A stretch of 12,099 nucleotides of DNA from an uncultured Bacilli bacterium (lineage in GTDB: Bacteria > Bacillota_I > Bacilli_A > RF39 > UBA660), in assembly GCA_947630205.1 (NCBI GenBank), contig CANRGW010000027.1:1-12099 (forward strand). The letters run 5' to 3'. Below are positions 1 through 7,088 of the stretch, one piece after another (position 1 is the first letter of the stretch; each line of letters opens with the position of its first letter). Both the position numbers and the translations under genes were made by a program. The notes beneath the pieces are model-generated. The model made no database searches. It saw only the letters and a list, made by a program, of their open reading frames with translations, and was not told where the DNA came from.

Positions 1-921
1 TTTGTATGTTTAGATAATGATGATACTTTATTTAGATCATCACCTTTAATTCAATTTCATGTTGAAAAAAATTGGCCAAGATTTGCAACCACGATTTTAA
101 AAGCTAAAGAAAGAGCTATAAGTATGGTGCAATATCAATATGACAGTATAGTAGAAGAAGTAAGAAGAGCAAGACTTGCTGGAGATATTCCTAATTTACC
201 TAATTTTAATATTACAAGAAATGATGTTATTAAAACTAATGATAGTAGTCAAGAAGGATATCCAGACTTTGAATATGAGGTTTATAGTAGACCTTTAATA
301 GAAGCAGCCGAAGCACTACATCAAGTACAATATGAAAAAGAAATGTTCTTAGAAGCAAGAGATTGCACTTTAGAAGCAGATGGACGTTTAAGTGATGAAG
401 AAGGAAAAATTCCTTATAAAGAGTTTTATATGGAAAGAAATTGGTTTCCTTATGTTAAAGAAAATGTAAATGATTTATATAAACAATTTGGAGAAAGATT
501 AGTTAGTTTAACGGCTCATAATGGTCCTGAAAATGAAAAAGGTCGTGAATTTGAATGGAAAGGTGAAGCAATTCATCGAATTAATCCTAATATTAAACAT
601 TATGGATTACCTTTTCATAAAGAAAAACATATAGACGGTATTAGAAGACCAAGAAATAGTAAAATTGAAAGACTTCAAGATATATATGATTTAGATGATA
701 TGCAAGGAGTTGTTTTCTTAGAAGACTCAAAAGAAGTTTTAAGAATGGTTAAAGAAGCTGGTGGTATTCCAATTTATGTTAATACTGGTGGTTTTCCAAA
801 TCCAGAAGGTTATCCAATGGTTCGTTCAGTTCGTTTAGAAAGTGTTCTTCGGGAATTAAGAAATCTTGGATGGGAAGATGGCGTTGGTGTTAATATGCCA
901 AATAAAGTAAAAAAATTATAA
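1..921 (+). CDS. HAD-superfamily hydrolase, 5'-truncated by window edge
   Basis: The frame is open from base 1 to the TAA at 919-921, giving 306 visible residues; the true start lies upstream. Residues 4-11 read LDNDDTLF, a haloacid dehalogenase motif I (DxDxT) with nucleophile-type Asp5 and acid/base-type Asp7. Because motif I normally lies near the N-terminus, only a few residues are probably missing. Motif II is likely SLTAHNG (169-175), the motif III lysine is likely K221, and motif IV is FLEDS (239-243). This order supports a Mg-dependent phosphohydrolase or phosphotransferase of the HAD fold. Motifs I and II are about 160 residues apart, so there is a large insertion in the cap position, rich in charged and aromatic residues. 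The substrate cannot be told. The ATG at 124 is an internal Met, because starting there would discard motif I. Fold assignment is fairly firm; specific function is unknown. Confidence 0.75.
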   Translation, partial: FVCLDNDDTLFRSSPLIQFHVEKNWPRFATTILKAKERAISMVQYQYDSIVEEVRRARLAGDIPNLPNFNITRNDVIKTNDSSQEGYPDFEYEVYSRPLIEAAEALHQVQYEKEMFLEARDCTLEADGRLSDEEGKIPYKEFYMERNWFPYVKENVNDLYKQFGERLVSLTAHNGPENEKGREFEWKGEAIHRINPNIKHYGLPFHKEKHIDGIRRPRNSKIERLQDIYDLDDMQGVVFLEDSKEVLRMVKEAGGIPIYVNTGGFPNPEGYPMVRSVRLESVLRELRNLGWEDGVGVNMPNKVKKL

Positions 922-934
922 AATATAAATAGGT

Positions 935-970
935 AAACAAGTTATTCTTCGGTTTAACTTGTTTTTTTCT
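935..970 (+). terminator. Intrinsic terminator of the HAD gene
   Basis: A 10-bp perfect stem, AAACAAGTTA (935-944) with TAACTTGTTT (955-964), encloses a 10-base loop containing TTCG, and the 3' arm runs into a T-rich tract. It begins 13 bases after the stop codon at 921, so it should end the upstream transcript and insulate nifJ. Confidence 0.85.
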
Positions 971-1019
971 TATAATTTATGACAAATAATGTAATTTCGT
1001 ATTATTTTTTTATTGATTG

Positions 1020-1028
1020 TGTTATAAT
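1020..1028 (+). promoter_or_regulatory. Extended -10 promoter for nifJ
   Basis: TGTTATAAT at 1020-1028 is a perfect extended -10 element (TGnTATAAT). At the expected -35 distance (around 1000-1005) there is only TATTAT, so recognition would rest on the extended -10. The predicted transcription start near 1035 falls inside the ribosome binding site of nifJ, giving a leader of about ten bases. Confidence 0.6.
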
Positions 1029-1033
1029 TAAGT

Positions 1034-1039
1034 AGGTGG
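1034..1039 (+). promoter_or_regulatory. Ribosome binding site fixing the nifJ start
   Basis: AGGTGG at 1034-1039 lies five bases before the ATG at 1045. The in-frame GTG at 1036 sits inside this element and so cannot be the start it serves. This is why the shorter start was chosen. Confidence 0.7.
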
Positions 1040-1044
1040 TTTAT

Positions 1045-4000
1045 ATGTATAAAATAATGGATGGAAATGAAGCATGTAGTTATGTTTCTTATAAATTTAC
1101 AGAGTTAGCAGGAATTTATCCAATTACTCCAGCAAGTCCAATGGCTGAATATATTGATAAAGATAGTGGTGATAAAGAAAATTTCTTTGGTTCACATGTT
1201 AAAGTCGTTGAAATGCAAAGTGAAGCCGGGGCTATTGGTTTAGTTCATGGTAGTTTATTAAGTGGTGTTTTGACAACAACTTATACGGCAAGTCAAGGGT
1301 TACTTTTAATGATACCTAATATGTATAAAATTGCCGGAGAAGGATTGCCTTTAGTTATTCATGTTGCTTCTCGTAGTCTTGCAACGCATGCTTTATCAAT
1401 TATGGGTGACCATCAAGATATTTATGCAACAAGACAAACTGGTTTTGCAATTTTAGCAAATAGTTCACCTCAAGAAGTTATGGATTTAACAAGTGTTAGT
1501 CATTTATCAGCAATTAAAGGACATATTCCTTTTATTAACTTTTTTGATGGTTTTAGAACAAGTCATGAATTAAATAAAGTTGAATTAATTGATTTAGATA
1601 AAGTTTCTAAGTTGATTGATTATCAAGAATTAGAAAAATTTCGTAATCGTGGTTTAAATATAGATAACCCCAATACTTTTGGAACCTGTCAAATGGACGA
1701 TGTTTATTTTCAATATGCTGAGGCTAAAAATAAAAATTATGATAATTTACCAGATATTGTAAACGATTACATGAAAGAGATAAATGAAATAACTGGTAGA
1801 AATTATAAACCATTTAATTATTACGGAAGTAAAAGTGCCAAAAATGTTATTATTGCAATGGGAAGTGTCTGTGAAACAATTAAAGAAACGATTGATTATT
1901 TAAATAGTCAAGGTATGGAATATGGTTTAGTTGAAGTTCATTTATATAGACCATTTTCAAGTAAATATTTATTAAAAGTTTTACCAAAGACTGTGCAAAA
2001 AATTGCTGTTTTAGATAGGACAAAAGAAAATGGTAGTAATGCACCACTTTATTTGGACGTTGCTAGTGTTTTAAAAGAATACAATTTAAATATTAAAGTT
2101 TATGGTGGACGTTATGGATTATCTGGAAAAGATACTAATCCAAGTCATATTAAAGCTATTTATGATTACATGGATAATGATAAATTATTTAATGGCTTTA
2201 CAATAGGAATTGTTGATGATGTAACCAAATTAAGTTTAAAAGCCCCTAAATTTAGTTTACCAACGAAGAATTATGAAATTTTAGTTTATGGTTTTGGTTC
2301 TGATGGAATGGTTTCGGCTTCTAAAGATATTATGAAGATAACTGGAAATGGTAGTAATGCTTTTGTTCAAGGTTATTTTGAATATGACTCTAAAAAGTCA
2401 GGTGGTGTAACTATTTCTCATTTAAGATTTGGTAAAAAATATATTCGGTCAACTTATTATGTAGAAAAGGCTAATACTTTAATTGTTACTAAAGAAAGTT
2501 ATTTAGAAAAATTTGATTTACTTGATAAAATTCGTGAAAAAGGTATTTTTATTTTAAATACTAATAAATCTAAAGAAGAAATAATTGGAACATTATCTAA
2601 TAAGAATAAAAATATATTAAGAACTAAGAAAATTAAATTTTATATAATTGATGCAACAGGTTTATCAAGTGAAGTTGGTATTCCTGGTAAGATTAGTTCA
2701 ATTATGGAAATTTTGATATTTAAATTATGCCATATTATTGATTTTTCATATGCTAAGGAAGAGATTAAAAAGAGTTTAGAACATAAGTTTAAGAATAAAG
2801 GTAATGATATATTAGAAAAAAATCTTCTAGCGATTGAAAAAGTTTTAGATAATTATGAAGAAGTTGAAATATTAGAAAGTGATATTGGCGAAATAGAAGA
2901 AGAAAATCAAGAAATGACTCTTTTTGAAGTATTAGAACATCGATTAGGAGGAAAAATCCCTGTTAGTTCTTTTGTCGATAATTATGATGGTATGACGCCA
3001 CCTATGACAACAACTTTAGAAAGAAGATACACAACTACTATAGCCCCTTGTTATTTAAAAGGTAATTGTATTAGTTGTAATATGTGTTCTTTTGTTTGTC
3101 CTCATGGGGTAATTAGACCTTATTTATTAACAGAGGAAGAATATGAAAAAGCCCCTGAATATGTAAAAAATGGTTGTATTGAAACTTCTATCAAAAGTAA
3201 ATTATATAAATTTACTGTTGCTATTAATGTTGCTAATTGTACAGGATGTGGATTATGTCAATCAGTATGTCCTGGTAAAAAAGGTGTTAAGGCTCTTGAA
3301 ATGAAAGATATGCAACTATTACTTGATAATAAAGAACAAAAACGTTTTGAATATTTAGAAAAAAATATCAAAGAAAAAGATGTTTTGGATAAATATACTG
3401 TTAAAGGTAGTCAATTTATTAAGCCAAAATTTATGTATCCTGGTGCTTGTGCTGGTTGTGGCGAGACGGCTTATTTAAAACTTATTAGTCAATTGTATGG
3501 TGATAATTTAGTAGTTGCAAATGCTACTGGTTGCTCATCAATTTATTCTGCTTCTTATCCTTCAATGGCTTATAATGTACCTTGGGCTAATTCTTTATTT
3601 GAAGATAATGCTGAGTTTGGTATGGGAATGGCTGTTGCTGATAAGACGATGAAAGAGCATATAAAAGATATTTTAAAAGCAAAAATTAAAACGGCTGATG
3701 ATGATTTGTTAGAGTTATATGAGGGTTATTTATCTAATCCTGCTGACTATGATAAAGAATTATATGATTATTGTCTAAGGACAAAAGATAAAGACCTTCT
3801 TCCTTATAAGAATTTTATTAAAGAAAAGACTTTCTTTATTGTTGGTGGTGATGGTTGGGCTTATGATATAGGTTTCTCTGGACTTGACCATGTACTTGCC
3901 AATAATTATAATGTTAATATTTTAGTTTTAGATACAGAAGTATATTCTAATACAGGTGGACAAGCAAGTAAATCTAGTCAATTGGGTTCTGTTTCTAAGT

Positions 4001-4464
4001 TTGCGGCTTATGGTAAAAAAACGAATAAAAAAGATTTAACCAAAATTGCTTTGACTTATAAAAATGCTTATGTTGCAACAGTAAGTTTAGGTGCAAGTGA
4101 AGCCCATACTATTAAGACTTTTAAAGAAGCAGTTGCTTATGATGGACCAAGTATAATTATTGCTTATGCTCCTTGTATTGCTCATGGTATTTTAAAAGGT
4201 TTAAATTCGGCCGAAGAACAAAAATTAGCAGTTGAGTCTGGTTATTTTCCATTATTTAGATATAATCCATTAAAAGGTTTTGCTTTAGATTCGGAGGCTA
4301 AATTTGATAAATATTATGAATTTATTGCTGGTGAAGATAGATATCGAACTTTAAAGAAAATTAATCCTGAAGAATATAAAGAACTATTAGAAAAGAACTT
4401 AGAAAATGCTAAAGAACGTTATAATTACTTTTTGAATTTAGATGAAAAGGAGAGAGGTGAATAA
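1045..4464 (+). CDS. nifJ: Pyruvate:ferredoxin (flavodoxin) oxidoreductase
   Basis: This 1139-residue, single-chain PFOR oxidatively decarboxylates pyruvate with CoA to acetyl-CoA and CO2 in the cytosol, passing electrons to ferredoxin or flavodoxin. The N-terminal substrate region has YPITPASPM (25-33), with Thr28 equivalent to the pyruvate-contacting Thr of the Desulfovibrio enzyme, and a likely Arg110 in ASRS. GDHQD and RQTG follow. A two-cluster ferredoxin domain has CxxCxxCxxxC at C675/678/681/685 and C732/735/738/742. The thiamine-diphosphate domain has proximal-cluster ligands C802, C805, C830 and C1044, GDGWAYDIG (935-943) and the stretch ending NTGGQ at 973. All expected ligands are present. 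The length is slightly below many homologues because the C-terminal tail is short. It stands alone between a terminator and the adhesin promoter. The ATG at 1045 is preferred over the GTG at 1036. The gene is intact and conventional, and implies anaerobic metabolism. Confidence 0.97.
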   Translation: MYKIMDGNEACSYVSYKFTELAGIYPITPASPMAEYIDKDSGDKENFFGSHVKVVEMQSEAGAIGLVHGSLLSGVLTTTYTASQGLLLMIPNMYKIAGEGLPLVIHVASRSLATHALSIMGDHQDIYATRQTGFAILANSSPQEVMDLTSVSHLSAIKGHIPFINFFDGFRTSHELNKVELIDLDKVSKLIDYQELEKFRNRGLNIDNPNTFGTCQMDDVYFQYAEAKNKNYDNLPDIVNDYMKEINEITGRNYKPFNYYGSKSAKNVIIAMGSVCETIKETIDYLNSQGMEYGLVEVHLYRPFSSKYLLKVLPKTVQKIAVLDRTKENGSNAPLYLDVASVLKEYNLNIKVYGGRYGLSGKDTNPSHIKAIYDYMDNDKLFNGFTIGIVDDVTKLSLKAPKFSLPTKNYEILVYGFGSDGMVSASKDIMKITGNGSNAFVQGYFEYDSKKSGGVTISHLRFGKKYIRSTYYVEKANTLIVTKESYLEKFDLLDKIREKGIFILNTNKSKEEIIGTLSNKNKNILRTKKIKFYIIDATGLSSEVGIPGKISSIMEILIFKLCHIIDFSYAKEEIKKSLEHKFKNKGNDILEKNLLAIEKVLDNYEEVEILESDIGEIEEENQEMTLFEVLEHRLGGKIPVSSFVDNYDGMTPPMTTTLERRYTTTIAPCYLKGNCISCNMCSFVCPHGVIRPYLLTEEEYEKAPEYVKNGCIETSIKSKLYKFTVAINVANCTGCGLCQSVCPGKKGVKALEMKDMQLLLDNKEQKRFEYLEKNIKEKDVLDKYTVKGSQFIKPKFMYPGACAGCGETAYLKLISQLYGDNLVVANATGCSSIYSASYPSMAYNVPWANSLFEDNAEFGMGMAVADKTMKEHIKDILKAKIKTADDDLLELYEGYLSNPADYDKELYDYCLRTKDKDLLPYKNFIKEKTFFIVGGDGWAYDIGFSGLDHVLANNYNVNILVLDTEVYSNTGGQASKSSQLGSVSKFAAYGKKTNKKDLTKIALTYKNAYVATVSLGASEAHTIKTFKEAVAYDGPSIIIAYAPCIAHGILKGLNSAEEQKLAVESGYFPLFRYNPLKGFALDSEAKFDKYYEFIAGEDRYRTLKKINPEEYKELLEKNLENAKERYNYFLNLDEKERGE

Positions 4465-4480
4465 AATACATTTATCAGAA

Positions 4481-4536
4481 AAAGCATCATATAATAAAAG
4501 GAAAATGAAAAAATAATATTTTTGTTGCTTTTTTTT
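4481..4536 (+). terminator. Possible weak terminator after nifJ
   Basis: AAAAAGCA (4481-4488) is complementary to TGCTTTTT (4526-4533), and the T run continues to 4536. The loop of about 37 bases is long, so termination may be partial. The 3' arm and T run overlap the -35 hexamer proposed for the adhesin gene. Confidence 0.35.
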
Positions 4537-4553
4537 GATTTTTGTAGTATAAT
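4525..4553 (+). promoter_or_regulatory. Promoter of the adhesin-sortase operon
   Basis: TTGCTT (4525-4530), a 17-base spacer and a consensus TATAAT (4548-4553) fit a sigma-A type promoter. The expected start near 4560 gives a leader of about 27 bases that contains the strong ribosome binding site at 4572-4578. Confidence 0.6.
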
Positions 4554-4571
4554 ATGAGACGTCATATATTG

Positions 4572-4578
4572 AAGGGGG
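4572..4578 (+). promoter_or_regulatory. Ribosome binding site fixing the adhesin start
   Basis: AAGGGGG at 4572-4578 stands eight bases before the ATG at 4587. The earlier in-frame ATG at 4554 directly abuts the -10 box, would lie upstream of the predicted transcript start, and would put charged residues before the signal peptide, so it is rejected. Confidence 0.75.
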
Positions 4579-4586
4579 AAAAAATT

Positions 4587-6422
4587 ATGAAAAAGATGAA
4601 AAAATTGACTTTATTTATTTTAGTTCTTGTGGGATTACTAACAAGTTTTACATTTTTAAATGTTAATGCTAAAACAGCACCATCTAAAGTTAAAGTAAAA
4701 TCAAGTTTATATTACTTTTCAGGAGATACAGACTATATAAGTGGATATAATTTCTATCGTAAACAATTAACTGATGGAACTTTAGCATATTGTGTTAGTA
4801 ATATTAATACACACGTTCCAAAAGGAAAAACTTTATCATCAAAAGGAGAAATTACAAACAAAGGACTTGCTTATATAATCAAAAATGGATATCCTAATAA
4901 ATCATTTACAGGAAATGCTAAGAAGGATTATTATATTACACAATCTGCTATTTGGTTATATTTTGATAAAACCAATGGTAGTCATAACTGGAGAGGTACA
5001 ACATTTAATTCTAAATCAACAGGTATGAAAAAATATGTTTATGATTTAGTACAAGAAGCAATAGCGGCCAAAGATGCCGAAGTACCTGAACCATCAATTT
5101 CACTTATTAATGTTAATACAAAATTAAATTTAAATAGTGATGGAACATATTTTGTATCAGACCCAGTTCAAGTTGTTCTTGAAAATACTAAAGGTGTATA
5201 TACAATCACTTTAACTAATGCACCAGAAGGAACAATTATAAAAGATGAAAATGGTAACACTAAAACAGAATTTAATGATGGAGAAAAATTTGTTATTTAT
5301 GTTCCAGCATCAAGTATTAAAAATGGTGAAAGTGGAACAGTATCTTTAAAAGTAGAAGCAGAGGGCGTAACTTATGTTTTCTATAAATATGGTTTAAGTA
5401 GTAGTTCATATCAAAAATTAGCACCAGTTGAAGAATATGAAAAAATAACCAAAATTTCTACTAATGAAATAACTTTCAATTATTCAAAAAACAAAACATC
5501 TGTTAAAATAAGTAAACAAGATGTAACAAGTAAAGAAGAATTACCAGGTGCTAAACTTCAAGTAAAAGATAAAAATGGTGAAGTAGTTGCTGAATGGGTA
5601 TCAGGAAATGAACCACATTATATAGAAGGTTTAGAACCAGGTGAATATACTTTAACTGAAGTAATTGCACCAGAAGGATATGTTTTAAGTACAAGTTCTA
5701 TCAAATTTACGGTTAATGCTAATGGTACTACAACAAACGTTGTAATGTATAACGAAAAAGAAAAAGAAACTACTGTTAAAATAAGTAAACAAGATATAAC
5801 AAGTAAAGAAGAATTACCAGGTGCTAAACTTCAAGTAAAAGATAAAAATGGTAAAGTAATTGATGAGTGGGTATCAGGAAATGAACCACATTATATAAAA
5901 GATTTAGAACCAGGTGAATATACTTTAACCGAAGTAATTGCACCAGAAGGATATATTTTAAGTGAAGAAACTGTTAAATTTACAGTTAAAAAAGGAAGTA
6001 CAACAAACGTTGTTATGTATAATGCTAAAGATACGACCACAACTAAAGTTAAAGTTAGCAAACAAGATATAACAAGTAAAGAAGAATTACCAGGTGCAAC
6101 ATTAGTAATAAAAGATAAAGAGGGAAATACTGTTGATGAGTGGGTATCTGGAAAAGAACCACATTATATAGAAGGTTTAGAGCCAGGTGAATATACTTTA
6201 ACTGAAAAAATAGCACCAGAGGGATACGCTTTAAGTGAAGAAACAATTAAGTTTACAGTTAAAGATGATGGTAGTATCACAAGTGTTGTTATGTACAATA
6301 CTAGATATACAGAAGTACCTATAACTGATATGAATGTTAGTTCATTAACAATAATTTTTGCTTCTATCTTAATTACTTTAGGAACAGGAATGGTTGTTAG
6401 TTATGTTAAACATTCAAAATAA
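4587..6422 (+). CDS. Thioester-domain (TQXA) surface adhesin with three SpaA/CnaB repeats
   Basis: This 611-residue secreted protein appears to be a covalent adhesin. Residues 1-28 form a signal peptide (MKKMKK, a hydrophobic core, probable cleavage after VNA28). A thioester domain follows: Cys69 in LAYCVS and Gln119 in TQSAIW are the pair that forms an internal Cys-Gln thioester in TQXA-family proteins and reacts with host amines. A beta-rich middle region (about 165-300) ends in YQKLAP, a pattern I associate with this family. Three tandem SpaA/CnaB domains of about 91 residues start near 306, 397 and 488. Each has SKQD, LTE and VVMYN motifs, giving predicted isopeptide triads K310/E358/N389, K401/E449/N479 and K492/E540/N571. 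The C-terminus has VPITD (577-581), a hydrophobic helix (about 587-606) and KHSK, laid out like a sortase signal but without LPxTG. The overlapping sortase gene supports wall anchoring. Domain calls are from motif reading; the ligand is unknown. Confidence 0.88.
   Translation: MKKMKKLTLFILVLVGLLTSFTFLNVNAKTAPSKVKVKSSLYYFSGDTDYISGYNFYRKQLTDGTLAYCVSNINTHVPKGKTLSSKGEITNKGLAYIIKNGYPNKSFTGNAKKDYYITQSAIWLYFDKTNGSHNWRGTTFNSKSTGMKKYVYDLVQEAIAAKDAEVPEPSISLINVNTKLNLNSDGTYFVSDPVQVVLENTKGVYTITLTNAPEGTIIKDENGNTKTEFNDGEKFVIYVPASSIKNGESGTVSLKVEAEGVTYVFYKYGLSSSSYQKLAPVEEYEKITKISTNEITFNYSKNKTSVKISKQDVTSKEELPGAKLQVKDKNGEVVAEWVSGNEPHYIEGLEPGEYTLTEVIAPEGYVLSTSSIKFTVNANGTTTNVVMYNEKEKETTVKISKQDITSKEELPGAKLQVKDKNGKVIDEWVSGNEPHYIKDLEPGEYTLTEVIAPEGYILSEETVKFTVKKGSTTNVVMYNAKDTTTTKVKVSKQDITSKEELPGATLVIKDKEGNTVDEWVSGKEPHYIEGLEPGEYTLTEKIAPEGYALSEETIKFTVKDDGSITSVVMYNTRYTEVPITDMNVSSLTIIFASILITLGTGMVVSYVKHSK
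5502..6299 (+). repeat. Three tandem 273-bp repeats encoding SpaA/CnaB domains
   Basis: Units begin at 5502, 5775 and 6048, exactly 273 bases apart. Units 1 and 2 share a perfect 56-base block (5524-5579 and 5797-5852) and nearly identical DNA for most of their length. Unit 3 keeps the SKQD, EELPGA, EWVSG, EPHYI, GEYTLTE and APEGY motifs but has diverged more. High nucleotide identity points to recent duplication, and the number of units could change by recombination without shifting the frame. Confidence 0.9.
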
Positions 6423-7065
6423 AAATAAAATTGTAATTTTCTTAGGTGTAACGTTAATCGTTACAGGAATAATTGTTCTTTCTAGTAACTATTTTTATGA
6501 AAAAATAGATAATGCTTATGCTTATATGAATAACTTATTATTAGAACAAGAAACCGAAGAAATATATGAAATTCAAGAAGAAGTAGACAACTTAGAGGAT
6601 ACTTCTTCTTTTCAAGAAGAACCAAAACAAAGTGAATACGTTGATCCTTATAAAGATTATTATATTGGTAGTATTCAAATACCAAAAATTAATGTAAATA
6701 GAGGATTTACTGATATTGATTCACCATACAATACAATTAGTAAAAATGTTCAAGTTATTAAAGGTTCTACATATCCAGATAAAGAATTAGGAAACTTTAT
6801 TCTAGCTGCTCATTCTGGAAATAGTTATATAGCATATTTTCATGATTTATATAAATTAACTTATGATGATGTTGCTTATGTAAATTATCAAAATAAACAA
6901 TATACATATAAAATAGTTAATATATACGAACAACAAAAAACAGGGAAAATTGCAATTTATCGTGATATGACTAAGTCTTGTTTGACACTTGTAACTTGTA
7001 CAAGAAATAAAAAGGATAAACAAACAATTTATATTTTAGAATTACAAGAAGTAAAAGATTTATAA
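6403..7065 (+). CDS. Sortase, membrane-anchored transpeptidase
   Basis: This 220-residue sortase probably cleaves a C-terminal sorting motif and joins the protein to the cell wall or another acceptor at the outer face of the membrane. A short basic N-terminus leads into one transmembrane helix (about 10-26), then an acidic linker (about 40-75) and a sortase beta-barrel starting near IQIPKINV. Catalytic residues are His137 in LAAHSG and Cys199 in TLVTC; Cys193 lies just upstream. Arg201 follows the Cys by two residues, while the usual site just before the last strand reads KDKQTIY, with no Arg. The ATG at 6403 overlaps the adhesin by 20 bases, which suggests translational coupling. A TTG at 6394 is an alternative start; AGGA at 6386-6389 is 13 bases from the ATG but only four from the TTG, so the start is not settled. 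The likely substrate is the adjacent adhesin. Sortase class was not assigned. Confidence 0.9.
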   Translation: MLNIQNKNKIVIFLGVTLIVTGIIVLSSNYFYEKIDNAYAYMNNLLLEQETEEIYEIQEEVDNLEDTSSFQEEPKQSEYVDPYKDYYIGSIQIPKINVNRGFTDIDSPYNTISKNVQVIKGSTYPDKELGNFILAAHSGNSYIAYFHDLYKLTYDDVAYVNYQNKQYTYKIVNIYEQQKTGKIAIYRDMTKSCLTLVTCTRNKKDKQTIYILELQEVKDL

Positions 7066-7088
7066 TATATAAAATAGGGGGGATAGCA

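Noticed and set aside
124..126. ATG at 124 as the start of the HAD gene
   Set aside because: The same frame is open to base 1 and carries HAD motif I, so this Met is internal.
4554..4586. ATG at 4554 as the adhesin start
   Set aside because: It directly follows the TATAAT and would lie upstream of the predicted transcript start. The ATG at 4587 has a strong ribosome binding site and gives a clean signal peptide.
5502..6299. Regular repeats considered as a CRISPR array
   Set aside because: The 273-base units are coding, in frame and encode protein domains. There are no short palindromic repeats with unique spacers.
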